Source: Carallia brachiata (lineage: Eukaryota; Streptophyta; Magnoliopsida; Malpighiales; Rhizophoraceae). From it: a stretch of 64,000 bases of DNA. The stretch spans positions 4,281,903 through 4,345,902 of the forward strand of contig JADCRB010000025.1 in the NCBI GenBank assembly GCA_021464245.1, written 5' to 3'. Under the pieces are notes generated by a model, which was not told the DNA's origin, did not search any database, and worked only from the letters and a program-made list of their open reading frames with translations. The position numbers and the translations under genes are program-made. This document shows, piece after piece, positions 15,705-27,244 of the stretch. The first letter of the stretch is position 1. The number at the start of each line of letters is the position of its first letter.

Positions 15705-16141
15705 GGGATAAGCATTTTTAGGGTCTTAAATTTTTAGGTTTTTTTACGTTTGAATCTTAAAACTTTTTAACATTTCATTTGAGTCTAAATCTTTTAATTT
15801 TTTACTATATCAGTCCTTTAAGTTACGAAAAGTAGTCAATCTATTAATAAGTGAGTTTAATTTAATAAAAATCATTTAAAAAAACTTAAATACATGAACT
15901 AAATATTTTTTTCATCAACAAATATACGAATTAAATAAACAACATGCATATTTTTTTATAAAAAAGATATTCAATCCATATATTTAATCTTTTTTAAATA
16001 TTTTTTTGTAAAGTTAAAATTATTTTTTAATAAATTAATCACTTTTGTTAAATAGAGAGACTGATTTAGTAGAAAATTAAAAGGTTTAGCATTCAAATAT
16101 AAAAAAATATAAAGGTTTAAAACTAAAAAAATACTTATCCC
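15705..16141. mobile_element. MITE flanked by TA microsatellites (Micron-like)
   Basis: The element begins GGGATAAGCATTTTTAG and ends with the imperfect complement CTAAAAAAATACTTATCCC. Inverted similarity continues inward for about 60-70 bp (TTTGAATCTTAAA / TTTAGCATTCAAA). Both ends abut TA repeats: about ten TA units on the left (15685-15704) and more than ten on the right (16142-16167). Insertion into TA microsatellites is the known habit of Micron-type MITEs first described in rice. No coding content. Confidence 0.7.
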
Positions 16142-16286
16142 TATATATATATATATATATATATATAATAATATAAAATTATAAATTAAAAAATAAAATC
16201 AATAAACACATTCATTAATCAGAAATTGACAGCAGTTCCTCTGTCTGATAGTCAAGACAGGCAAGCCAAGCGGCAGCAAGCTGAAG

Positions 16287-16970
16287 TGAAGAAAGGTCAT
16301 CATTTCCTAATTATTAATTCTTTTAATTAGATATTATTAATTTTAAAAATAATTTTTATAATAATTGAGTTAAATTGCACGGTTAACATACTCCACAATG
16401 GTGAAAAAGGATTATCTTGTTTCATCATTTATGATATAAATAATTTTACTATTTCTTTATCCTTTTCATTAGAAAAATTGATGGACCATGAGCTACATAT
16501 AAACAGTTTTTTTATTCTTATAAATTATATATTCTTTTTTAATATTAAAACACAAGACTTTCAAAATATATAGAAAAAATCTAAATCCTTTAAGGTCGTA
16601 ATTTTACTATTTCTAATAATAAAATAATAATCTTTGGTCTCGTAAAAATATTCTATTAATTAAAATTTTTAATTTTATCTTTATAATCCTATGTTAGTTT
16701 TTTTTATTAATCTTTGGTCTCGTAAAAATATTCTATTAATTAAAATTTTCAATTTTTATCGTTATAATCCTATGTTAGTTTTTTTATTGTATAATTTATA
16801 ATTTAATAAATTTCTTAATAGACAAAAAAAAAAAATTCTTTGGTTTGATTTTTGTGGGTCTAGTCCTTTTTTCAATTCCATTTCAAAAGAACATAAATCT
16901 TAATCGAACCGTATCCAAACTGACCTCAGTCCGATTCCAATCCAAAGATCTGTTACAATTGTTGTCTGTA
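16287..16970 (+). repeat. Diverged duplicate of RPS1 upstream DNA, copy 1
   Basis: Similar in order and orientation to 27245-27710 plus 28360-28465. Shared blocks include TAATTATTAATTCTTTTAAT, AACATACTCCACAATGGTGA, ATATAAATAATTTTACTATT, AATAATCTTTGGTC and, further on, TTTGATTTTTGTGGGTCTAG against TTTGATTTTTGCCGGTCTAA. Copy 1 lacks the foldback element that interrupts copy 2. It has its own internal 80-bp tandem duplication (16629-16785). No coding content. Confidence 0.8.
16629..16785 (+). repeat. 80-bp tandem duplication
   Basis: TCTTTGGTCTCGTAAAAATA occurs at 16631 and again at 16711, followed both times by TTCTATTAATTAAAATTTT and TATAATCCTATGTTAGTTTT. The two units are nearly identical, so the duplication is recent. 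It lies inside copy 1 of the RPS1-upstream duplicate; copy 2 has a single diverged unit. Confidence 0.85.
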
Positions 16971-17190
16971 AATAGAATCAAAGAGAGCCCATTTCAAGAT
17001 TAATAGGTTTAACTCTGCACGAAACCTAAGAAAAAGGCATAGAGATAAAAAATTTATTGCCCTCTACCCTAGCACTTTGAATGTTGACGGTTTTCTCTTC
17101 CGATGCTTCTTTAAATTACGCAAATATGGATAGATTGTCATTACATGACAATGTAAAAATATTCACAAATTTAAACGTAATTGCACTAAT

Positions 17191-17669
17191 ACTGTGTTTG
17201 GGAGGGGAGAAAATGGGGAGAGGGAGAGGAAAGTGAGAGAATTAAAATAAATTGTTGTATTTGAAAAATACTTGAAAAGTAAGGGAGAGGAAGTTTCTAA
17301 TTCCGCTAATTCTCTTACCCCACCAAAACTAATCCTCTAAAAAATGGAAGGAAAGTTGTTAATTTTCATACTAAATTTATTAAATGACTCAATTACCCTT
17401 ATATAATTAAAAAATTATAATTTTACCTAAACAAAATATCTTAATAAAATTTATTATAAAAGATAAAATTGTTATTTCAACACATTTTATATTCCTCTCC
17501 CTCACTTTCCACCATTTCCCAAATAAAAAAATTTATAATTTTCCTCCCTCCCATCACCTCTTCTAAATACAATAAATGATATAAAATATTTTCTTCTTCT
17601 AACGATCCCTCCTCAACTTTCATCTCCCTCACTTTCCTCTCTCTCAAGAATTTTATCCAAATATAGTGT
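17191..17669. mobile_element. Foldback element, hAT-type MITE candidate
   Basis: The left end ACTGTGTTTGGGAGGGGAGA and the right end TTTTATCCAAATATAGTGT are inverted complements. Inside them lie purine-rich (GAGGGAGAGGAAAGTGAGAG) and pyrimidine-rich (CTCACTTTCCTCTCTCTC) arms that pair with each other. The AGTGTTTGG/CCAAATAYAGTGT end is typical of plant hAT MITEs. I could not confirm an 8-bp target duplication. Frames inside (for example 17477-17689, minus) follow the repeat composition and are not genes. Confidence 0.6.
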
Positions 17670-18822
17670 AAAGATCTTTTTTTCTTCAAAAGAAAAACAA
17701 AGAGTTAAGTTTACCTCTTGAATTGCAAGCATGCCAATTACAAATTAAGCATGCATATTAGAGCTACCGGCTACGTACTAGTTTGGTTAAAAACAGAAAA
17801 ACCAAATGCACGCGCAATATGAAATACAACATGCTTAAATCCTTGGAAGAAAACGAAAATTATAATTATAAGGATTTGCCAATTAGCCAAGAGAAAGCCA
17901 CGAAAAAAAAGAAGATCAGCTATTTCCCACTGACCCACCCATCGAAAATAAAACACATAAAGGATGAATCACCAGAAAAAAATTTCCTTGGCAGTCTATT
18001 TACAATGTACTTATTAAAATTATTTTCATTTATTTTTAAAATTGTTTCAATATATTTTTTTATATTCATATTATCACTCATTTTTTAAAAATATTTTATT
18101 TTTTAATGAAAAAATTATTAATAATGATTGTTATTAGAAAGGAAAAAATATTTAGAACCATATTATATATTCAAATATGTATTTGGTTATAAATTGATTG
18201 CAATTTTACCAGTTATAATAGTTGTAGTAAATATTTTCTTACAATAAGTATTATAAAGAATTTATTACACAATTATATGAGAAATAAATAACTAAATATT
18301 TAGATGATTACTTATATAAAAAAATTATATTATTTAATTTTATATAAAAAAAGAAACTTCAATAAATTAGAATTCATGTGATATAATTATGATATTTATT
18401 ATTTACAATAATTAATTTAATTTTTTATTTTTATCATATATATATATATATATATTAATTTTTGTTTTGTATTTATAAATATAAAGTTTGTGCTCCTAAA
18501 ATTTTTTTCTACTTCCGCCACTATGGAGTATGGACAACCATCCACATATTTAACAAAAAAAAATATATTTTTGGTCTAAAACTCTCTAGTATCTAAAAAT
18601 TATATTATATCTCGACTAATTTACAATTGAATCAGGATAAATCCATAAAAAAAAAAAAAAAATTTTAACATTTATTTTCTTCATATACAATATCTAAATT
18701 CAAAACTTTACTCACAGCTCGCTTGTTCATTAATATAAAGCCCAAGGTTCACATGGTCATTAGTAGAAAGCTCAAGGCTCACATCATTATTTTGCTCCAT
18801 TCCCGACGAGCAACGGTTTAGA

Positions 18823-18987
18823 GTTGGGGATTTTAGATTCAGTAATAAAACAAATTTATAATCTTAAATAAAAATATTTATATTTTACATAATAAAAATT
18901 AAAATATTAAAATTTTTATTATATAAAATATAAATATTATTATTTAAGATTAAAAATTTCTTACACATTGAGAACATTTTCTCCAAC
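18823..18987. mobile_element. Short palindromic MITE
   Basis: A 165-bp palindrome. GTTGGGGATTTTAGATTC at the left pairs imperfectly with the complement of ATTGAGAACATTTTCTCCAAC at the right. An almost perfect inner stem follows: TAATCTTAAATAAAAATATT pairs with AATATTATTATTTAAGATTA. It resembles small Tourist- or Stowaway-size elements. No coding content. Confidence 0.6.
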
Positions 18988-20604
18988 AAAAAAAATCTCT
19001 AACACTTGACTTTTTCCATCCTCGAAAAAACCAAACCAGCAGCACCTATCGCCTTGTTCCGAAATGACGGATCAGGACCCTTAGCGTTTTTATCAAGGCT
19101 CTCATGCATCGCTACTTTTGAATGGTTATGGAAAATATATAACACGCACGAGTATGATATAATATGGTTATTCAATGTAATAATTTAGTGATAAATTGAT
19201 ATATTTTTTTTTGTTGATAACAGAAAAAAAGTTTTAGCCCTTAGATATGCACTCCTTTTGACAAATGCTGAGTGTTCGCAATGCATGGAAAAAGTCTTGA
19301 AACGTGCCGCAGGAATCCAGCTCGATAATCATTTTTGTCTTTAATGATAGAATCATGCTATGCCATACTGATATTCGGGTGATGAATCGATTCCTCTGAA
19401 ATTTGTTAAAAAAGGCATCAAAAAATAAAAATTACTATAACTTTTACCCATAAATTTAATAACTGATATATTTATAATAAATTTTTTTACTGTTAAAAAA
19501 ATTGAAAAAAAAAAAAAAATTGCCCTCGAAAGTATAAAAGTCATGACATGCCTGATGAATCCGCACTTCCGCACGTAACGATTTTGAGCAAGAGCCAAAC
19601 GAGGAATCTTTGCCACCTAGCACAGATGTTTTTTTATTTTTTACTTAATGATCAATTTTAAAAGATTTTTAATTTTTTTAATCCCAACAATAATCTTTTT
19701 TTAAAACCTGTTTGTCACATTATTTTTATTATACTAAATTGATTCAACAAGGCAACAATTGAGGATGTTACGTCATGCAATATTTATTAAATTAGTATAT
19801 GCGATATTTTTAATTTTAATTCAAATAAATTTTAATGTTTTAAAGAAAATTATATAAAAATTAAGAAAAATAATTTCCCTCTCCCCATTTTTCTTTCCTC
19901 CGTTCTCACGTCTCCCCCTTCCGCCTCTCCTCCTTCCTCCCTTCTTCTCGCGTCCTTCCTTTGCTCACTGCCTTGTCAATGGAGAATCATCACATGGGTC
20001 TTAATTCAACGATGGTAGAATGACATCTAGGACCAGACACACCACTTATGTCAAGCATTGTGGTCACTTGGGTTTCTAATTGGGTCTTATATTCAGTTTT
20101 AATTTTTTTTCCTCAAAAGAGGCCTGTAATTTCTTAATGATGTTCATAGAGAACAGAACTGTGCATAAAATCTGGACTGAGAATCTCTAATTCGTAGCTT
20201 ACACAAATTAACTTATTTTCTAATTTGGGTACTTTCTGGTTTTTTTTTTTTTTTAAATAATCAACAAGAGAAAGAAAAGAAAAAAACTAACACAAATCTG
20301 CACAGCTAACCAAGCCAAGAGAGTTGCCAGCTGCCTTTGGACACCGCCACACCAACCCTGTCCATCCAAATCAGAACTTTCTAATACTGTTACATCATGT
20401 GTTTTGCATTTGATTCTCTCCTCAAATAGCCTTGTCAATCGGTTAGGTAATCTGTTTGAAAAGTCTTCTCATATCCCATCCTCTGAATTCCATCTTCATC
20501 GTTTCACTCTTCTCTACCCCATCCTCTATCCCATTCTCTGAATTCCATCATGATGATGTTTTACATTCTTGTGCAAGGCTTTTTTTTTTTATATGATAAA
20601 TGTC

Positions 20605-22410
20605 TTTGCAGCAGGAGTTATTTTGTCCACCGGCTTCATTCACGTTCTTCCTGTCTTAATAAAAATCCGTGGGAGAATTTTCCTTTGCGCATTTTGTGGT
20701 AAGACTCATTTGCAACAACCTCTTACTTCATCCGGCATCATATTATGAGGAGAGGGTCGAACAGCAACAAGAAGGGCATCTACATGTTCATACTCATGCA
20801 ACACATGGCCATTCTCATGGTTTTGGATTGACTGGTAACTCATATGATCAGCTAATTCGGCACAAGTGATTTCACAGGGGATTTCTGTTTTGAGTCACAT
20901 AATTTTGTTGATATAACCAGTTATAGAACATAGCAAAATATAACCAATTTAATCATGATGGTCTCTTATTTTATTTTGAACATTATAATTTTGGCGTATA
21001 GCATTTATCTTTTGCTTTTGTTGTTCCTTTTCCTGTACAAATTATTGCAGAATATTTTCTTCCCAAACAATATACAAAAAGGGCCAAAAGGGAAACGTGA
21101 CGCCTTTTTACTGTATTTAATGTTCATGTAATGCTATTCAGATGTAATTGTAAGTTTAATATAAGTTTCTTGTGTTTATTGAAGGTTTTGGAGGTGGGCA
21201 TTGTGGTGCCGTCGGTAATAATCGGGATTTTTTTTGCGTGCCTCTCAAAGTCCAAAGACGATCACACCTTGGAAGCTGCTCTCACCTTTCATCAGTTCTT
21301 TGAGGGCATGGGTCTTGGTGGATTCATCTCTCAGGTACAAAATATCCATGGCGTTTGAATAGTTAAATCGATTATTTTAGATCAGAATACAACAAAATGA
21401 TATATAATAAAATTTCTTGCTTTTAATTTACGATATGAAACAAACACAGTTGACAGTCTGCATAAGCAATCCGGTTCAGCTATAATAGATTGACTCAAGC
21501 CTGGATACAACTTGTTTTGAACTGTGTTAAAATTCGATCTAGATTTTGAATTGACATACATAGATCATTCTTTATATCTCTTATTGACTGTGCATGCCTA
21601 GAAGCCCTGGACGTATAGCTGGCCTCTACATTTCCATACAGTGTTTATCCGAGTTACACAATCTCTTTGGTAGTAACCGAAAAAAGCAATCTTGGAATCA
21701 AACAATCAATTAAGCAATAAGCATAAGGGAAGAGGGGAAAAGAGCAGGGAAGAAAAAAAAAAAAGGACCACAAACACTAGTAATTACTACAATAAATCGT
21801 TTGATGTTGCTTTTTGTTCTTTTCAGTTAGCACTTAAAGAAGTAAGATTATATGTTAACGAAAAGTTGGTGGTGGCTATTGCTGGAACAGAAATTGTTGT
21901 GAAACACCCTCCCGCCCTCCCAATCATGCTTGCTAGTCTAAATATATCCAAGGAATGACACAAACGGCTTATTTTCTTGCAAACGATGTAATTGCTTTTG
22001 CATATTGTTCAACTTTCTGACAAATATTCTTCATTTTGCTTTCAAATTTTGTTGTTCTGTCTATATCCTCCAGTATTTTGCAGGCGGATTCAAATTTAGA
22101 GCGGTGGTACTAATGTCACTTTTCTTCTCCCTAACAACCCCAGCTGGAATTGTAATTGGCATTGGGATATCCACTGTATAAAATGAGACCAGCCCCATTG
22201 CTCTGATTGTTGATGGGATCTTCAATTCGGCATCGGCGAGGATATTAATATATATGGCGCTAGTGGATCTTTTGGCAGCTGACTTCATGGATCCTTCCAA
22301 TGAATTAGGGGTCAACATTTTTCTCCTCAATCTTTTTTCTCCAATTTGGAGCAGGATGCATGTCTCTCCTTGCCAAATGAGCATGATAGTTGACTGTAAA
22401 GTTTTGAGTT
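20605..22410 (+). pseudogene. ZIP-family metal transporter pseudogene
   Basis: Remnants of a ZRT/IRT-like (ZIP) zinc/iron transporter in correct order on the plus strand. 20605-20658 encodes FAAGVILSTGFIHVLP (TM2 region). 20669-20865 has PF-type and YYEERVEQ residues and then the His-rich cytosolic loop HLHVHTHATHGHSHG. It runs into a stop at LIRHK where intact genes have a VISQ exon end; VISQ is still readable one base out of frame. 21185-21334 encodes [14 protein letters not shown] ... [17 protein letters not shown] (TM4-TM5). 22078-22410 encodes the last exon ([20 protein letters not shown] to VDLLAADFMDP), interrupted by TAA after GIGISTV. The first transmembrane exon is missing. The conserved TM4 His (HSVIIG in the family) is Pro here, while the TM5 HxxxE is kept. 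It cannot make a working transporter. Confidence 0.88.
21640..22410 (+). repeat. Left arm of ZIP inverted repeat
   Basis: Matches the reverse complement of 22690-23310. Shared landmarks run from TTTATCCGAGTTACACAATC (about 21645), through CAATCTTGGAATCAAACAAT (21690), GGAATGACACAAACGGCTTA (21953) and TTTGCATATTGTTCAACTTT, to the whole last ZIP exon (22078-22410). The arm also carries sequence at about 21720-21880 that the other arm lacks. Confidence 0.85.
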
Positions 22411-22544
22411 TGAGTGTGCCGGAGTGCGCAGTTGAGTTAAACATAAATAATACTCTCTATGTCACGAATCTGGCTGGGCTCATGGAGTTTGCCCGGGTTC
22501 AAAGTCACCTCGCCAGCCTACTTGGGTGTGGTTCAATCCATAAG

Positions 22545-22835
22545 ATAGGTCGACCATGTGTCTCGACACACTTGAATCCAAAATTTTATGGTTGGCACGC
22601 TCAACACGTTATGGAAGTTTATTTTTTTGTGGATAAGATCCAAAGTTTGAACTTTAAATTAGAAACTAACAGTTATAGAGATTCTAGATTTATCATGCCC
22701 ATTTGGCAAGGAGAGACATGCATCCTGCTCCGAAGAGAGGAAATATGTCAACTCCTAATTGAGGCTTTCCATTGGACTGCACTTAGGATCTATGAAGTCG
22801 GCTGCCAAACGATCCACAAGCCCCATATATATTAA
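22545..22835 (-). repeat. ZIP 3'-end repeat unit, copy B tail
   Basis: The tail of the inverted ZIP copy (minus strand) plus about 150 bp past the former stop codon. It is repeated head-to-tail at 23377-23655. Common blocks on the plus strand include GGCACGCTCAACACG against GGCACGTTCAACGAA, TAACAGTTATAGAGATTCT against TAACAGTTATGAAGATTCT, and GAGAGACATGCATC in both. Confidence 0.8.
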
Positions 22836-23310
22836 TATCCCTGCCGATGCCGAATTGAAAATCCCTTCAACAATCAGAGCAGTAGGATTGGTCTCATTGT
22901 ATACATTGATATCCCAATGCCAATTACAATTCCAGTTGGAGTTGTTAGCGAGAAGAAAAGTGACATTAGTGCCACAGCTCTACACTTGAATCTCGCCTGC
23001 AAAATACACTGGAGGATATAGACGGAACAAGGAAATTTGAAACAAAATCAAGAATGTTGGTTAGAAAGTTGAACAATATGCAAAAGCAATCGTGTAGTTT
23101 ATATGAGAAAATAAGCCGTTCCTGTCATTCCTTGGGTATATTTAGACTAACAAGCATGACTGGGAGGGGATGTCACAACAATTTCCGTTGATTGTTTGAT
23201 TCCAAGATTGGTTTTTTTATTATCTCTTATACATGTACGGTAATAAACTAGACACTCCGTGGGATTTTATATTGTCTACCGAAGAGATTGTGTTACTGGA
23301 TAAACGTTAT
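22690..23310 (-). pseudogene. Inverted copy of the ZIP last exon and flank (copy B)
   Basis: On the minus strand this reads as another ZIP terminal exon: [57 protein letters not shown] frameshift lies between GIGIS and YNET, and the tail is disrupted after FIDP. It begins with the same TTTGCAG acceptor and intron sequence as the plus-strand copy. It has different lesions from the plus-strand copy, so the two decayed independently after the inversion or duplication. Confidence 0.85.
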
Positions 23311-23376
23311 ATAAGATTGGGTATAATTCGATATAGGTGTGGTAACGTGGTTTAATCATGTAATCCTCTTTAATAG

Positions 23377-23655
23377 GTCTACCGTGTGCTCCGAAACACT
23401 CAAATTTAAAATTTTATAGTCGGCACGTTCAACGAATCGTGGTGGCTTATTTTTTTTTTTTTTAGGTAAACACAAAAATTTGAACTCTAAATAAAAAATT
23501 AACAGTTATGAAGATTCTGGTTTTATCGTGCCCATTCGGCATGGAGAGACATGCATCTGCTCCGAAGAGAAGACATGTGTTGACCCCTAATTGAAGCTTT
23601 CCATTGGACTGCACCTTAGGATCCATGAAGTCAGCTGTCAAAAGATCCACTTCAA
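23377..23655 (-). pseudogene. Partial ZIP terminal exon (copy C)
   Basis: Minus strand, truncated at its 5' side: only the last about 45 codons remain, beginning LLTADFMDPKVQSNGKLQLG and continuing through NTCLLFGADACLSM. The sequence beyond the former stop is similar to that of copy B, so B and C are tandem copies of the same 3' segment. The start of homology at 23655 abuts a T-run. Confidence 0.8.
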
Positions 23656-25311
23656 TTTTTTTTTTCGGTTCGCTATTAACTCCTCAAATTTTCAACTTCG
23701 CAGAAGATTGCTATATAATCTAAACAATCTTTTCTGTCCACGAACAATGGGCAAGTAGACTTCAGAACGTAAAGCACTCCATCGCGTGGAAGATTAGCAA
23801 TGACTAATTTTTTGTTTCAACAATTTTTTGGGGGGTAAATTATGAATTATGCACTTTTTATTTTTGAATGCACGACAAAAAAATACAACATAATTGAATA
23901 TTATCTATCAAAATTAGAACTCTAGTTACCAGCTAATTAAATTTTAGAAAAATATTCTTGTACTGAATTATACACCAAAAGCCAGTGCCTAAGACTATTT
24001 CATAGATGTCTCTCAGAAGTTATCCCAATAATTAGAACTTAAATGTCTATTCTAGAAGTTTCAAGTTCTAATTCTAAAAAATAAAAGTGTGAGATTTATG
24101 AGAGTAGAGAATTAATCCATTGTTTAACTCATAGTTTAATAAACCTCACAATAAACAAAAAAAAAACAAATAGATCACATTCACTTGACACTTCTTTGAT
24201 TTTTTTTTAAATTTTCTAACTTTCAAATGATATACACTGTCGCGATTTCTTAGCATTTAATTTACAAGAACTTACCATCTGAGGTGAGGTGGTAGTTTTG
24301 AAATTTCTCCTAAATTTCCTCTTTTGTTTTCGTGAAAAGGTAAAGAAAAAATAATAATATTTTTTTCTTTTATCTTTTTCCGTTTTTTATTTAGGAAAAA
24401 AATCACGTCATTTAAGTTGCATGAAAAAAGGAAAAATTACTAACAATTCAAGTACATATTAATTTTCACCTATTTAAGAGTGTAAACTTAATTAATTCAC
24501 TTTCAATAATATATTGCTATAAAAGAGTTGTTCATCAATTCTCCTTTTTCATCCTGTGACAAGCCAATATCTATTCACCTCCAAAGAAGAAATATTTGAG
24601 AAGAGGAAGCGAGTGAATTCGACATACATTTTTATACGTAGGGTATTAATGGCATAGTTGTTCCCCAATTTGTAGGAGATGATCACACGGAAGATTTTGG
24701 CATCATTCACTTATTCCCTTATTTTTCCTAGCGTAAGTTGTTTTAAATTTTTTTTTAACAATTATTTATATATGACATATGACATGTATTAATTGATTAT
24801 CAAAAAATTTAAAATTTAATATATTATAAATTTGTTATTAAAAAGTGTTGATATATTAATTTTTGATAAATAATTATTAAAAAAATAAACAGTAATTATC
24901 TGTAACAAATTATTTCTAAAATCTTCTTTAATTTGGGTTCTGTCAGGCTGTCACCGGCAAAGTTACAATGTCCGGCGTTAAACATAGATCATTGAAGGAG
25001 GAAGGTTATTGATAGTATACAATTTTTTTTTCTTTTGTATAAAATTATGGCGTTTTATTTATAAGTTTTGGGCTCCTTCTGCCTTATATTCTATTTAATT
25101 GTTGCAAGCCTTTCAGCTCGATCATACCCAATCATCACGAAATAGAAGAAATCCCATCCCAGTGTGCGTACTCGCTACTCTTCCTCTTGATGCCTATAAG
25201 ATCCAACCAAGAAATATAGTCCCAGTGCTACAAACTTTGTTCTTGCATATCGGAATTTTCATCAAAGTTCAGAGTAATTTGATTTTTCTTGTAATTACTG
25301 AGCAACTAAAT

Positions 25312-25475
25312 ATTTTGAAAATTGTGTCATGAAACATTTTGAAATATATAATTATAGAAAGAATTGTTAACTCTTTTCTTTTTTTAATTTGACGATATTA
25401 AAAAAATTAACGATTATTTCCATAATTACACATTTCTAAATGTTTCATGACACAATTTTCGAGATATTTAGTATT
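25312..25475. repeat. Long inverted repeat (hairpin)
   Basis: The arms TTGAAAATTGTGTCATGAAA (left) and TTTCATGACACAATTTTCGA (right) are near-perfect complements within about 45-bp arms, separated by about 70 bp of A+T-rich loop that is itself partly self-complementary. It could be a small MITE. No coding content. Confidence 0.7.
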
Positions 25476-25911
25476 ACTCAAATTAAAAACTGTACAACAT
25501 GTCGTAGAAACTAGAATTTGTACAACTTTTCCAACATTAGATTTTATTTATACGGCTGTATGTGATGCAATGAACATAGTAAAAAGAATATAATTTCTAC
25601 TGTTATGGTTTCTTCGGAGTCCTCAAAACTTTCTTAACGTTTTGTATTACACTAATTTCGATTATCATGTGTTTTCGAAGAAGATTTTTTGGCATATCTA
25701 TTAAAAATTTTTGAGTCACAACTTCAACGTTGCGCCTTTAATTTACAGTCGAGGTGAATTGGACCAGGAGGCAGGACCACCCATGGCCATGTCATCCTTC
25801 TTTATTTCACGTTTCTCCTCCATGCCGGAGCTTACCGTCTTTCCTCTTTAATTTTCTTGCACTTGAGTTGGACCTGATAGATAATAGTAAGACCAAGGAA
25901 AAAATTCTCAA

Positions 25912-25951
25912 AATTATTATTATTATTATTATTATTTTATTATTATTATTT
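25912..25951. repeat. ATT trinucleotide microsatellite
   Basis: About eleven ATT units with one interruption (ATTTTATT). Purely a simple repeat in intergenic DNA. Confidence 0.9.
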
Positions 25952-27244
25952 TGTTTTTTGAAAACTGGAGACCAACGGATAGAAGATGGGGGATGGGACA
26001 GTTGGGCCGTGGGGTAGTTGGAGGACCTCCAACCATTGTAGCTAATGCTGCTACCCCTCCAAATTCATTCGATCGAAATCAATCTCAAACCGACTTATGG
26101 GCTCGGGCAGTTTGGACATTGAACAAGTCTGAAAGTTTGCAATTACAAGTTCATAGAAACCACCCACAATGATTTAGATGCAACAAATGCCTTAAACTTT
26201 CGAATCCCAATCCTACCTAGAAACAATCCAAAACAGACAATTACCTAATTGGTAAAGATTTTGTATTGTTTTTTTTTTTTTTTTGCAAAATAATTGCTGT
26301 AGCATATCAATATAAAATTCAAAATTAATATTAAAGGTTAGTATACAAACAAAATCATTAATTTTATATAAAATAATAAATTTAGTACTAATTTTAACAA
26401 TAACAATTTATCCCCCTAATTTTTTTTAACAAATCTAGTAATTACCTATAAATAGCATATGTTAATTTCGATAACATGTTTGTAAGAATCTATTTGTCTT
26501 GATCATTTGACAATTATACGCGTTAGTACCTATTGACACATTTGATTGTCAGATCATAGAGACAGAGAAATTTTGTTTAAGAGATATCACAATGTTCTAT
26601 TTGTTAAAAAAAAAAATTAAAAAGGGTAGACTACTATTTTATAAATTTAGTGTTATATTTATTACTCTATATAAAATTTCGTAATTTTTTTTGTGTTAAC
26701 CCTAATATTAATGACATATTTCGTAATTGAACAAATAAAGAATAAGTTCTTTGTGTGTCTTAAAGGGACGCAGGAACTCAATTTGGAAAAAACTCTTGGT
26801 GCTGGTCCCAAAAGTTAAAATGATATTCTCTCGTTATCATTTTTTTCTTTTTTCTTAAAAGGGAAAAAAATTAGTCTGTTTGTGTATTTCTGAAAAGAAA
26901 AAACTACTCAGTACCTATTAGTTTTTATTTATTTAAGAATAAAAATTTATTCAATTTCCTTTTACAATTAAAATGTTATATTAAAACTATATCTAATAAA
27001 TCTGTGCGGTGTGCAAGTCTAATTTTAGTTTTAAGATGTATTTATTTATGTTGAATTATCAAGAGATTTTTAATTTGATTTTTATTTTTTGATATATATA
27101 ATTTACTTATAATTTTATACCACACAATGAGTAAAGTCTAATTGAAATAAAAAATAAAAAATAATTTTGTATATTCTAAGATCATAAGTGTATTTTATTT
27201 AAAAAAATAATAATAAAATTAACAAGTACATGAATATCAGTAAA

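Larger units (their letters stand above)
15043..20604. other. Divergent gene-poor region
   Basis: Upstream DNA of SWC5, then over 5 kb of very A+T-rich sequence with no recognised gene. It holds a MITE inside TA repeats (15705-16141), a diverged duplicate of RPS1 upstream DNA (16287-16970), a large hAT-like foldback element (17191-17669), a 165-bp palindromic element (18823-18987) and a TA microsatellite (18436-18454). About 19005-19100 and 19900-20460 are less A+T biased, but I recognise no coding content in them. Confidence 0.55.

Noticed and set aside
17477..17689. 70-codon minus-strand frame with Glu/Lys-rich product
   Set aside because: It is the pyrimidine-rich arm of a foldback element read as protein.
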